A stretch of DNA of 64,000 bases from Symbiodinium natans. Taxonomy: Eukaryota > Sar > Dinophyceae > Suessiales > Symbiodiniaceae. Of this stretch, positions 53,242-62,028 are shown one piece after another. The DNA lies in contig CAJNDS010002612.1 of NCBI GenBank assembly GCA_905221605.1, positions 875,436-939,435 of the forward strand, written 5' to 3'. The notes under the pieces are model-generated. The model ran no database searches. It was not told where the DNA came from and was given only the letters and a program-made list of their open reading frames with translations. Each line of letters opens with the position of its first letter. Position 1 is the stretch's first letter. The translations under genes were made by a program, and so were the position numbers.

Positions 53242-53464
53242 ACCATGCCTTGGGCAGACCTTGGCCTGTTCCCCCTTATACGATGACAGTCCTGTCCCAA
53301 AACATCCCCTTGGGCCGCTTGGGCCTACCCTCAAAGGAATTAAGGGGTATGGCAAAAGCCTTCGTTATCCTCTCTTTTTGTTCGAAGGGGTATGGGTTCG
53401 GGGTATGTTGAAGTATTTGCTCTCAGAAAGCTACGAAACCCTGAAGCACCTCCTGGGAAGCTAG
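53222..53464 (+). CDS. open frame, last third coding-like
   Basis: 80-codon ORF overlapping the end of family D. Its end reads GVWVRGMLKYLLSESYETLK..., stop, with good third-position GC. A competing frame reads EVFALRKLRNPEAPPGKLAF. Confidence 0.3.
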   Translation: MHGPLGVPCLGQTLACSPLYDDSPVPKHPLGPLGPTLKGIKGYGKSLRYPLFLFEGVWVRGMLKYLLSESYETLKHLLGS

Positions 53465-53863
53465 CTTTTGCTGTTTGGGTCTCCTCGTTTTTTCTAAACC
53501 ACAAAATACCCAAAACCCTAAGCCCGTGCAAGCACAGGGTCTTTCTGGGTTTGGGGTTTGAACAGGTTGAGGGCTTTGCGTTTCGGGGTTTAAGGGTTTG
53601 ATCAGAGTTTAGGGTTTAGGGTTCAGAGTTCTGGGGCTCAGGTTTTGGGGTATAGGGTTCACTTGGGGTCTTTGAGCCTTATAACTCAGTCTCCAGTCTT
53701 CGCCCCCCCCGATGGGGGTACCCCCAAATCTGTTCTGCTGCTGCAGGCCCAAAACCATTGTAGGGTTCTTAAGGGAGGGGGGTTCATGGGGGTTCATGGG
53801 GGTTCTTAGGGTTTAGGGTTTAGGGTTTAGGGTTTAGGGTTTAGGGTTTAGGGTTTAGCGTAG

Positions 53864-53943
53864 GCACCCAGGGAACCTTCAAGAAGCTTAGGGAGTTTAG
53901 GGAGCAGTGGGGAGTACCAACCTTGGGTTACATAACCCCTTGA
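53864..53943 (+). CDS. candidate terminal exon
   Basis: After GTTTAGCGTAG, phase 1, the frame reads GTFKKLREFREQWGVPTLGY..., stop. An alternative frame (AVGSTNLGLHNPLKPPS) would splice at the GTAAGG that opens the following family L element. Confidence 0.4.
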
Positions 53944-53962
53944 AGCCCCCCTCTGGTAAGGA

Positions 53963-54073
53963 CTGGCTGGTTCTTAGCAGGGAATGAAGGAATGAGGTAC
54001 CTTAAATAGGCCCTTAAAGGGTCTATGTAGGGCCCTAATTCCCTCTTTCCCGACTAAGAACCAGGGGGAGGAC
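53963..54073. mobile_element. family L palindromic element, intron-like
   Basis: Starts GTAAGGACTGGCTGGTTCTT and ends CTAAGAACCAG. Inverted arms CTGGTTCTTAG and GGGAAT face each other, so the element brings its own GT and CAG. Confidence 0.65.
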
Positions 54074-54320
54074 CCTATGAAGCCATAAGCCCTGAACCCC
54101 AGACTTGTTTTTTTTGGGGGCCTTAGGGTCTGGGGCGAGGGTTTTGCGCCCTCTGGGGGAGGTTCGGAGATTCTAAGAATATAGATCCAGGCTCGAAGCC
54201 CGTAAACCCCTAAGCCCCCAAACCCTAAACCCCTAAGGCCCTAAACCTCTAAGGCCCTAAACCCCCTAAACCCCTAAGGCCCTAAACCCTAAACCCCTAA
54301 ACCCTGAACCCAAAAACCCT

Positions 54321-54699
54321 ACGAGGTCTACCTGGAACTTGGTAACTAATTGTAGCTGTGCTTATAACTCTGCTTGTAACCATATTAGGGCACTTAAGGG
54401 CTTTTAAGTGGGTTATAAGTACAGTCATAATTAGTTACTAAGTACCATGAACCTCGAAGTAGGCCCTAAACCCTAAACCCTAAACACCCTAAACACCCTA
54501 AACACCCTAAACACCCTAAACACCCTAAACACCCTAAACACCCTAAACACCCTAAACACCCTAAACACCCTAAACACCCTAAACCCTAAACTCCCTTTAC
54601 CCTAAACGAGGTCTACCTGGAACTTTGATTGGGAGCCCGCGCTGGACGGTTGTATGCCACATCGTGCTGTACGGCCAGTCACTGTGGCGACTGTGCTAA
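54321..54699 (+). CDS. exon split by a TSD-flanked insert, stop
   Basis: ACGAGGTCTACCTGGAACTT occurs at 54321-54340 and 54606-54625. Between them lie a family A palindrome and a 9-bp telomere-variant array. Splicing from GAG|GTCTAC in the left copy to CGAG|GTCTAC in the right copy removes exactly one repeat plus the insert (54326-54610, 285 nt). The downstream frame reads RGLPGTLIGSPRWTVVCHIV...SLWRLC, stop. Strong coding style. Confidence 0.5.
54341..54464. mobile_element. family A palindrome
   Basis: GGTAACTAATTGTAGC at the left, GTTACTAAGTACCATGAACC at the right. Confidence 0.75.
54479..54580. repeat. 9-bp variant array (CCCTAAACA)n
   Basis: About 11 uniform units. Confidence 0.95.
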
Positions 54700-55345
54700 A
54701 TTGGGACTCATCTAATGCTCTACAGGTTTAGGGCTTAGGGTTTAGGGTTTAGGGACTCCTGATTCCTCCGCCCCACCTAGTAATACAACAGTATAATCAT
54801 GCAATATGACAGCAGCGTCATAGCGTCATGATGTAACAATGGTTAAAGGTACATAAGTTGGTGTAAGCCGTACATAAACCCTAAACCCCTTGCCAGCAGG
54901 GCCATGTGGCCTTAAAGACCCTAGACCCTAAACCCTAAACCCTAAACCCTAAACCCTAAACCCTAAACCCTAAGCCAGAGTAGGGTTTAGGGTTTAGGGT
55001 TCGGGGCCTACTTGGAGGTTGATGGTACTCAACAACCCAATTCTAACTGTACTTAGAACCCAAGTATACCCATGTTAGGGCACTTAAAGGGCTTAGAAGT
55101 GGGTTATAAGTACAGTGATACGTGGGATACCCTAAACCCTAAACCCTAAACCCTAAACCCTAAACCCTAAACCCTAAAACCCTAAACCCCTAAACCCTAA
55201 ACCCTGTAAGTACCATGACCCTCCATGTACTTCCTTCCCTACTTCGAGGTTTTCCGGCTTCAGGTGTCTTGCTTAAACATCGGGAAGTCTTCCACTCGGG
55301 TTAGGGTTTAGGGTTGAGGGTTTAGGGTCTAGGGTCTAGGGTCTA
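54700..55345. other. TTTAGGG/CCCTAAA tracts and a family A copy
   Basis: 54780-54870 is AT-rich unique DNA. 55010-55226 is a family A palindrome carrying a CCCTAAA insert. A 35-nt open segment (55266-55300) after GGCTTCAG may be an exon. Confidence 0.5.
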
Positions 55346-55353
55346 GGGTTCGG

Positions 55354-55629
55354 CTTATGGTCTACTGTCCCGGTTTCGTCCGACAGTTCGACTCCATGAC
55401 TGGGGTTCCATTTTTCTGTGGCTCCTATATATATATATATATATATATTGGTTTAGGCGTACATGTTGCTGAAACCAAGGAGGTTTCCGCACCCTAAACC
55501 CTAAAGCCTAAACCCTAACGGAACCAAGGAGATTGACGTACGAAGAGATGCCCGACGGCTTTTGCAACAGCATCATCGCCCCCGGCAGGTCAAGCAACAT
55601 ATTCTCGACGAGACATGGCTCATTGGGCG
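55354..55629 (+). CDS. candidate gene part, 3 exons; telomeric intron with TSD
   Basis: Exon to 55417 (LMVYCPGFVRQFDSMTGVPF...), exon 55457-55482 (VHVAETKE) and exon 55532-55629 (IDVRRDARRLLQQHHRPRQV...DETWLIG). All in phase. Intron 1 is 39 nt: GTGGCTCC, (TA)n, GGTTTAG. Intron 2 is 49 nt and lies between two copies of AACCAAGGAG (55473-55482, 55522-55531): GAG|GTTTCC ... CCCTAAA repeats ... GAG|ATT. No family recognised. Confidence 0.55.
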
Positions 55630-55757
55630 GTTCAGGGTTTGAGCCCCCCTAAGCCCGTAAAACCAAAACTTTAGAGCTGCTGTTTAGGGTTTAGGGTTTA
55701 GGGTTGGGGGTTTGGGGTTTGGGTTTGGGGTGTAGGGTGGGGGCTTCGGGCTTCTTG

Positions 55758-56033
55758 GGGGTTCATGGTGCTGGCCCAATCATAACTGCCCTTATAACCC
55801 AGTGCTAACCACATCAGCTTGGTAGCGCAGTGGTACCTTTTTCCCTTTCTTCTTGTTTGGTTCAGAGGTTCCACTATAAAATAGCCAACCCAAAAAGGGT
55901 CGGCTAAACCCTAAACCCTAAACCCTTATCATAATATGATTACTGGGCTACCAAGTCAGGGTACTTAAAGGGGTTACAAGTGGCTAAAAGTACAGATACC
56001 ATTGCGGGGGGGGTCATAAGTATCATGCAGCTC
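55758..56033. mobile_element. family A with nested family B
   Basis: A half-elements at 55758-55817 and 55957-56033 enclose a family B copy (55818-55956), which itself has a CCCTAAA insert. This gives a three-level order of insertion. Confidence 0.7.
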
Positions 56034-56094
56034 AGAGTTCGGTTTCGGGTTTGGGGGGTTTAGGGTTTAGGGTTTAGGGTTAGGGTTTCGGGTT

Positions 56095-56400
56095 TTGGAG
56101 ATGAGTTTAGTACGTGCTTTCGTGCACCCTGCGTTTCTTGCGGTTTTCGGTCTGGCGGTGGTTCCGGCGCTCCCAGGGCAAACCCTCCGAGGTCTAAACT
56201 TTCCAACCGTGCACCCAAGCCGCGAAACACTGCGGCCTAAACCTGAAAATTCTCCCATGGCTCATACCTTGCTCCTTGGAAAGTTTGCAACCCTCAGACA
56301 CAGCAAGCCTGAAGCAGCGGAAGCCCATCACCAACAACACCGCAAGCCCGAAACACCGGAAGCCCCAAACCTTGCTCCACAGATTTCGAGTTGGCATTAA
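56095..56400 (+). CDS. 101-codon ORF with signal-peptide-like start
   Basis: The longest uninterrupted non-repeat ORF with an ATG. It begins MEMSLVRAFVHPAFLAVFGL, continues AVVPALPG, and ends in Ala/Glu/His/Pro-rich sequence. The hydrophobic stretch at residues 8-27 with a small-residue end resembles a signal peptide, as on secreted or dinoflagellate plastid-targeted proteins (inference). No telomeric tract interrupts it. The opposite-strand ORF is also 60+ codons, so chance cannot be excluded. Confidence 0.4.
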   Translation: MEMSLVRAFVHPAFLAVFGLAVVPALPGQTLRGLNFPTVHPSRETLRPKPENSPMAHTLLLGKFATLRHSKPEAAEAHHQQHRKPETPEAPNLAPQISSWH

Positions 56401-56450
56401 TTATGTCTTGGGTTTAGGGTTGTTATTATTATTATTATGTTTTGGGGCTA

Positions 56451-56640
56451 ACTAGAAGTGACAAGCAATCTTGGCACTAAAGCCTAAATCCTTAGGGTTT
56501 ACACCAAGTAAAAAGGGTTACAAGTGCCCTCAACAAGGCCAGAAGCGCAGTTACCAGACTTTTGACCCCACTTACAAGCACGTACCCATGAGCCTCCCCA
56601 AACCCGAAGCCCTAAACCCTAAACCCTAAAACCTTAAACC
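56451..56640. other. decayed family A-like sequence
   Basis: Weakly similar to the A palindrome (ACAAGTGCCCTCAACAAGG, CCCATGAGCCTCCCC). No gene. Confidence 0.4.
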
Positions 56641-56645
56641 CTAGG

Positions 56646-56744
56646 AGCACTGGTTTGGCGATGATCGTACTGGCGGCGTACCTTATCACCTACACTATGA
56701 AGAGCCACGTGGAGCAGAACATCGTCATCGACAAGGCCCTCAGT
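56646..56744 (+). CDS. candidate exon with one membrane helix
   Basis: After CCCTAG the frame reads STGLAMIVLAAYLITYTMKS...QNIVIDKAL and ends at CA|GTGTTT or AGT|GTTTAC. High third-position GC. A hydrophobic run followed by a charged loop suggests one transmembrane segment. Family not recognised. Confidence 0.5.
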
Positions 56745-56759
56745 GTTTACGGCTTAGGG

Positions 56760-57470
56760 TCTAAGGGTTTCGGGTTTAGGGTCTAGGGTTTAGGGTTAAA
56801 CCCAGCTACTAAGCCTAAACCCCACGTCCCACCATGTGCGTTCGATCCAAGTCCCCCCAAGCAGACGGGAGTCTGTTCTTATCTTGCAAACATGGGTGCC
56901 CCCCCCCCAACCCCAACCCCCTCTCATTTTAATTCTTTCAAAGCCCGTCATAATTACGAGCACAGTGTTTGCAATTATAGTCGTGCATTTAAGGAACGTC
57001 ATGCCATGAAGAGAAGTGGCTTCAAATAACCATATAACACGAGGTCGTGCCAATCCCATCGTTGCCCCCCCCCCCCCCCCCCCCCCCCCCACCCCCCCCC
57101 CCACCCCCCGAATTCTTTCAGAACCCCCAACCCCCCCTCCCCCAAATCCCCCCACCCAAACTGTGGCAAACTTTGGCCGTGCAAGCTTGCGTTAAGCCAT
57201 ATCTTGCTACGAAGAGAACTCAATGGTTTCGCATTGCGTTCCTTTGTCATAGTTGGGTAACATTTTACATTTTTAAGGCTAGTTAAACCCAATAAGGAAT
57301 AAATATTCATTTTTTAGCATTATCCTAACAATGAACTATGTTCTAGGAAACAGAAGACTTGCCACGCCCAGGAAACAAAAAAGGCTCGCCACAGCTAGAA
57401 AGAAAATAGGGCACTGTCCCACCTGGAGAAGAAGGGTTTGGGGTTTAGGGTTTAGGGTAAAGGGTTCGCG
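56760..57470. other. C-rich runs and a partial tandem duplication
   Basis: Poly-C at 57066-57104. AATTCTTTCA, GCGTTCCTTT-like and GAAGAGAA segments recur at 56930-57050 and 57110-57260, suggesting an old duplication. The Pro- or Gly-rich ORFs come from the C runs. Confidence 0.5.
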
Positions 57471-57477
57471 CAACACC

Positions 57478-57622
57478 TACTTGGAGGTTCATGGTACTTA
57501 GTAACTAATTATAACTATACTTACAACCGTTCTTGTAACCATATTAGGGCACTTGAGTGGCTTATAAGTGGGTTAGAAGTACAGTCATCATTAGTTGCTA
57601 AGTACCATGACCCTCCAAGTAG
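57478..57622. mobile_element. family A palindrome, intact copy
   Basis: 145 bp. CTACTTGGAGGTTCATGGTA (57478) is inverted at the right end (TACCATGACCCTCCAAGTAG). Internal CTTATAAGTGGG segments also pair. No ORF. AG|GT in the left end and TAG at the right end allow use as an intron. Confidence 0.85.
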
Positions 57623-57659
57623 CAACATCAAAAGGCCAGCTGCATCCAGGGTGGTTACA

Positions 57660-57800
57660 TTGTCCCTTAGTATGGGCGCTTAAAAGGGGACCCTTACATC
57701 CCCCTTATATACCAGGCACCAAAGAAGGGCCCATGCATCAGAATCCTTTAAAGGAGGTTAGGGGCCATAGTTGAAGGCTCATGAAGCAACCCTTGGATAG
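57660..57800. mobile_element. family G short element
   Basis: Shared blocks with 7805-7930 and 14195-14310 (AGGGCCCATG, CCTTTAAAGGAGGTTAGGG, GGGACCATG). Its right side ends in AAAAG, just before an exon. Confidence 0.45.
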
Positions 57801-57808
57801 GAGAAAAG

Positions 57809-57895
57809 CGCAAAACAAACGCCACACCCGATGCTGATTTGCATGTCTCTCTATGGGCCGTCTTCATCTGCCGGGGCGCGCCGCCTCAGCTGTAG
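57809..57895 (+). CDS. candidate terminal exon
   Basis: Reads RKTNATPDADLHVSLWAVFI..., stop, with high third-position GC. The acceptor would be GAGAAAAG at the end of family G. Confidence 0.4.
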   Translation, partial: RKTNATPDADLHVSLWAVFICRGAPPQL

Positions 57896-58018
57896 GGCCA
57901 ACCCCCTCCATCCGGGCCAAGCCCTAAACCTTAAACCCTAAACCCTAATCCCAAACCCTAAGCCCTAAACCCTAACCCCTAAAAACCCTAAACCCTAAAC
58001 CCTAAACCCTAAACGCAG

Positions 58019-58129
58019 CAGAAAAGTCGAGCCCACGAGGCCGCCACAGAGCTGACCGCCGTGTCCTCTCTGCTGCATCTGACCTGCGATGCAGTGGTCG
58101 AGCTGGACGCCGACCTGCTGCTCGGCCGG
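58019..58129 (+). CDS. PAS-like exon, 37 codons, phase 0
   Basis: After CCCTAAACGCAG the frame reads QKSRAHEAATELTAVSSLLH then LTCDAVVELDADLLLGR, ending CGG|GTTAGG. LxxxCDAVVELDADLL resembles the first strand of PAS-fold sensor domains (family knowledge from memory, not searched). Nearly every third position is C or G, making it one of the clearest exons. It sits in the CCCTAAA-exon-TTTAGGG cassette. Confidence 0.5.
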
Positions 58130-58385
58130 GTTAGGGTTTGGGGTTTAGGGTTTAGGGTTTTGGGTTTAGGGTTTAGGGTTTAGGGTTTAGGGCTGAGAGC
58201 TTAGGGCTGAGAGCTTAAGTCTTAGGGTTTAGGGCTTTGGGTTTAGGGATCAGGGTTTAGGGTTTAGGGCTTCGGGGTTCAGGGTTTAGGGCTCAGGGTT
58301 TAGGGTTTAGACCTCAATTAGGGCTTCTGGGGCTCAGGGTTTTAAACCCTAAGACGTAACCCATGAGGGTGAGGGTTCAGGGTTT

Positions 58386-58850
58386 ATGGCTGAGTCTCCA
58401 GTCACCCACCCACTCGTTCGGTGTTTCTGGAGGGTTGCAACCTATTGCTGTATAGGTGTGTGGGGTCCAAAACCCAGCCCTAAACCCGCAAGCTGCACCT
58501 CTGCTTTCCGGACTCGTATTCTCAATGGTGACATTGCCATGTCGCCTGCTTGGAGTCGTGGGAAGATCACCCTTATGCCCAAAGTGCCGAGTCCGCAAGG
58601 CGCCAAGGACCTCCGGCCCCTTTGCCTGATGCCTTGCCTTGGCAAGGCCTTCAGTAAGTTTCTGTTGCAGCGGGTGCGAGCTGTGGCCATGGCAATTTAG
58701 AGCTGGCCAAATGGGATGTCGACCGGGCTCACAGACAATCGACGGCATAGCCTCGGCCCAGATGATTGTCACAACGGCGACGGGCCCGAGGAAGGTGCGT
58801 CGGGCTACAAGCGGTGACGAACTCCCTGCCTTTATTTCTATGAATGGTTG
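58386..58850 (+). pseudogene. decayed LINE-type reverse transcriptase
   Basis: Frame 1 (58386-58700) holds WSRGKITLMPKVPSPQGAKD then LRPLCLMPCLGKAFSKFLLQ, matching the region upstream of RT motif A in non-LTR elements (W..G.I.L.PK...RP+.L....K). After a +1 frameshift near 58690, frame 2 reads AGQMGCRPGSQTIDGIASAQ, equivalent to the GFRPGRST.DAI block, then LPAFIS and a stop. The catalytic YADD region was not found. A broken, inactive fragment. The 187-codon antisense ORF is a shadow. Confidence 0.7.
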
Positions 58851-59160
58851 AGGCTTTGCCAAGTGAAGGCCTTGGTGTTCCTGCCGGGGACACATCACCT
58901 GCGCGTGGCGAAGCCCTTCGCTCAGGCACTTAAGAAACAACTCCAGTCCTCACAGGTGTCTCCACTCCATGAGAGGGCTGAAGCGGTGGAGGCGGATGAG
59001 GTCGGTGTCTTAGTTTTTGGTTGGTTTGTGGGTCTGAAATCATGTCTGTACCACGCAGAAGGGAGACCGAGCCGTCGGATTGAGTAGTAGGGCCTTGCCC
59101 TGGGCTCCAAGTTAAATCATATGCTACTCGAAGTCCTATTCAGGCGCATACCTTCAGGGT
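58851..59160. other. possible continuation of the LINE remnant
   Basis: GC-rich, telomere-free, with open frames such as VAKPFAQALKKQLQSSQVS, but no recognisable RT motif. Confidence 0.35.
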
Positions 59161-59367
59161 TCATTTGCTTTCCAAGGTGGGGTTTAGGGTTTAGGGCTCG
59201 GATTAGGGTTTAGGGTTTAGGGGTTAGGGTTTGGGGCTTTAGGGTTGAGGGCCTCCGGGTCTAGGGCTAGGACCTTATGTAGGGTTTTGGGGTTGAGGGC
59301 TTTAGGGTTTTAGTGTTTCGGCCTTGACAGGAACCCCTCCACTCCCTCCCGGCGATGGCTATGGAAT

Positions 59368-59596
59368 GGGATTGGGGTTTGGGGTTTAGGGTTTAGGGTT
59401 TAGGATTAGGGTTTAGGGTTTAGGGTTTAGGGTTTAGGGTTTAGGGTTTAGGGTTTAGGGTTTAGGGTTTAGGGTTTAGGGTTTAGGGTTTAGGGTTTAG
59501 GGTTAGGTTTAGGGTTTAGGGTTTAGGGTTTAGGGTTTAGGGTTTAGGGTTTAGGGTTTAGGGTTTAGGGTTTAGGGTTTAGGGTTTAGGGTTTAG
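59368..59596. repeat. (TTTAGGG)n, about 32 units, longest tract
   Basis: Two near-perfect runs separated by a short TTAGGTT irregularity. Orientation TTTAGGG; right edge TTTAG|G at an exon. Confidence 0.95.
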
Positions 59597-59674
59597 GGTT
59601 CCCTTCAAAGACCCTGACAGGATCTCGAAAGTAGAGCCGCCGATTTCGTACCTTAAGGTGCCACTGTTGCGAGG
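59597..59674 (+). CDS. candidate exon between two TTTAGGG tracts
   Basis: Reads VPFKDPDRISKVEPPISYLK... and ends GG|GTTTAGGG, phases 2 and 2. If real, both flanking introns would be pure TTTAGGG at this side. Confidence 0.4.
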
Positions 59675-60237
59675 GTTTAGGGTTTAGGGTTTAGGGTTTA
59701 GGGTTTAGGTTTTAGGTTTTGGGGTTTAGGGTTTAGGTTTTAGGGTTTAGGGTTTAAACTGTAGTAACCCTGAAGGGGGTGTATTTTCTGAATCCTCCCA
59801 AGGGTCTGGGTGAAAGACTCGGCCAACGAAAGAGTGCGTGTACCCTGTTGATTCTTAGGTATAAGGGGGCGTCTAAAACCTGATAGCTTTAACCCCACCC
59901 CCCCCCCCCACCCCCCAAAGCGTAATTTCCGACCGAGAACCACGATTTGCTTAAGGGTTGCAGGCGAATCCCTGAACAGAAATAGCATCATGACTACTTC
60001 TGCGGGTGTTCCAGAAGCTAAGCTCGAAACCCTAAACCCGTAAACCCCGAAACCCTGAACCCTAAACCCGAAACCGTATACCCTAAACCCTAAAGCCTAA
60101 AGCCTAAACCCTGAACCCTGAACCCTAGCCCTAAACCCTAAAGCCCTTAAACCCCTGAAACCCCTGAAACCCTAAACCCTAAACCCTAGCCCTAAACCCT
60201 AAACCCCTGAAACCCTAAACCCCCCCAAACCCCTAAG
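59675..60237. repeat. telomeric variants and a half family J
   Basis: TTTAGGG/TTTTAGG to 59757, half J element (59785-59812), C run, then CCCTAAA variants to 60230. No gene. Confidence 0.7.
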
Positions 60238-60305
60238 GATCATGAAGTCCGGCTCCACCGACTTGGCCTCCCTGTTGCTGAACCTCTTGCCCGGTTTCGT
60301 CGGGG
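60238..60305 (+). CDS. candidate exon
   Basis: Reads IMKSGSTDLASLLLNLLPGF... with 21 of 23 third positions C or G. CCCTAAA 5', TTTAGGG 3'. Could be a first exon from the ATG at 60244. Confidence 0.45.
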
Positions 60306-60430
60306 GTTGTTAGGGTTTGGGGGTAGGGTTTAGGGTTTAGGGTTTAGGGGTTAGGGTTTAGGGCTGAGGGTTGAGGGTTGAGGGTTTAGGGTTTAGGGTT
60401 TAGGGTGTAGGGTTTTGGGGGACTGGATAG

Positions 60431-60520
60431 CTTAACATTCCGCTACATAAACCAATCAAGAGCTTCTTTAGAGTACTGGCTGCCTTCATTCCCTACCTAC
60501 CCTTCCTCGAGATCCGATAA
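60431..60520 (+). CDS. candidate terminal exon
   Basis: After GACTGGATAG the frame reads LNIPLHKPIKSFFRVLAAFI then PYLPFLEIR, stop. Hydrophobic C-terminus. Confidence 0.4.
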   Translation, partial: LNIPLHKPIKSFFRVLAAFIPYLPFLEIR

Positions 60521-60618
60521 GTACCCAATTGCACAAGTTACCAGATTGGATGGGGTGGGGCTCTACTTCCTAGCAAAGCCCTAAACCCTAAACCCTAAAC
60601 CCTAAACCTTAAACTAGA

Positions 60619-60831
60619 GTGTCTGGCATCACTGGGTTCAGGTTTCGGGGTTTGGGTGTCGGGCCTTTTACGCAAGTACATTGGTTGGTGCTCTACTTAG
60701 TCATGGTTCTGGGCTGCTGTTTTGTGTTTAGGGCTCAAAGTTCGGATGTTGAGTTTATTTTGTGCTCTATCCTGACCTCAAAATCTGAAGCCCCATCTTT
60801 GCTAACAGGCTTCGGGCATCGAAGCACTTAG
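60619..60831 (+). CDS. 70-codon ORF, doubtful
   Basis: Begins MSGITGFRFRGLG (telomere-like) and continues WLVLYLVMVLGCCFVFRAQS to a stop. Hydrophobic middle. May be an exon that begins within it. Confidence 0.25.
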   Translation: MSGITGFRFRGLGVGPFTQVHWLVLYLVMVLGCCFVFRAQSSDVEFILCSILTSKSEAPSLLTGFGHRST

Positions 60832-60941
60832 GAATGAGAGGCTTGGAATTGAGGTTGGAGGGTTAAGCTAACCTTACTCTCTGCTTCCCCCCCTCCCACC
60901 CCCCCCCCCCCCCGCCCCCGGGCTGCATGACTATCATAGGC

Positions 60942-61076
60942 ATCATATGAAGCAGGGTATATATTTCTGTTTTTGGTGCGTGTATATAAGGTTCCTTTTT
61001 AATTTTGGTGAGTGTATACCTTTAGTGTCCTTTTGGAGGTACAATAAATATACACCCTACTGCATATGAGGATTGT
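60942..61076. mobile_element. family M AT-rich palindrome
   Basis: CATATGAAGCAGGGTATATA at the left is inverted at the right (TATACACCCTACTGCATATG). 135 bp, no telomeric insert. 61077-61310 has no coding signal. Confidence 0.7.
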
Positions 61077-61317
61077 ACTCGTAGGGTCCTCATACTTGGG
61101 GTGGGAAGACAAGACTTGAAGGTTCCTGGGCATGGAAGGCCGGCTTGCAGGTGAGATAGCTAGCCTTCTAGCTGGTTCCTACTTAAAGCAACCCATGAAC
61201 CTTCCCAACCCTAAGCCCAAAGCCCAAAAACGCCCTACTTATCACGTCACTATCCATGAACTTTAAAATGCATGAACCCCGACTCCCGGACCCTAAACCC
61301 TAAACCCTAAACCCCAG

Positions 61318-61398
61318 GGACTTGGTTACAAGAAGCCCCAGGAGAGATCGGCCGAACTCCTCCCTCGATGGCATGAGGTGCCGGGGGCCAGAATTTGA
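61318..61398 (+). CDS. candidate terminal exon
   Basis: After CCCTAAACCCCAG the frame reads GLGYKKPQERSAELLPRWHE..., stop. Good coding style, phase 0. Confidence 0.5.
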   Translation, partial: GLGYKKPQERSAELLPRWHEVPGARI

Positions 61399-61445
61399 GG
61401 AGTGTTGGGTTTAGGGTTTAGGGTTTAGGGTTTAGGGTTTAGGGT

Positions 61446-61502
61446 TTGGGGTTTGGGGTTTGGGGTTTGGGGTTTGGGGTTTGGGGTTTGGGGTTTGGGG
61501 TT
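61446..61502. repeat. 7-bp variant array (TTTGGGG)n
   Basis: Eight uniform TTTGGGG units inside a TTTAGGG tract. Confidence 0.95.
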
Positions 61503-61542
61503 TAGGGTTTAGGGTTCAGGGTTTAGGGTTTAGGGTCTACGA

Positions 61543-61642
61543 TTCAGCATCTCAAGTCCAAGCATTCATTAGTCAAGCTCGCTACTCTGGTATCGAATGT
61601 CTGCCCACCCCCTTTGGATCCCATAACATTAGGAAACGATAA
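61543..61642 (+). CDS. candidate terminal exon
   Basis: Reads SQVQAFISQARYSGIECLPT...SHNIRKR, stop. The acceptor could be ACGATTCAG. The upstream part of the 60-codon ORF is telomeric translation. Confidence 0.45.
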
Positions 61643-62028
61643 AGGCTTGATACTCTTGAGGGAGAGAGGGGGGGGGGGGGAGAGCGGGGGCGGCGCAAAG
61701 AAGGGGGGGGGGGGGGGCTGGGGCGAGGAAGGGCGCGGGGGGTATTTTGGGGGGCGGGGCAGAAGTTGCCTGACGACTTGGGGAAAATTTGTCTGCCGCG
61801 GTAAAGGCATCTCTCCTATGGTGCGTCCGTTGTTTTCTAGGTAGGCCCTTGTTTTCTTTTTTAAGGTGGGGGTTGGGGGTCCCTTGTAATCCCTTTGCAA
61901 CCAAAAAGGTTACCCTGTTCATTCCTACAACTATTTTTTGGGTGGAGACCGTCCCCGTATTTTCGTTTAGCGCACGGGGTCCTATTCCCGAAACCCTGAA
62001 CCCTGAACCCTAAACCCCCAAAATGTAG
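61643..62028. other. G-rich run and T-rich unique sequence
   Basis: G/GGGA runs at 61659-61760, then 250 bp with no coding signal, ending in CCCTAAA variants. Confidence 0.5.

Noticed and set aside
58377-58940. 187-codon antisense ORF
   Set aside because: Antisense shadow of the LINE reverse transcriptase, whose motifs are on the + strand.
59368-59596. True chromosome end
   Set aside because: The tract is internal, both orientations alternate throughout the window, and coding-like DNA lies on both sides.
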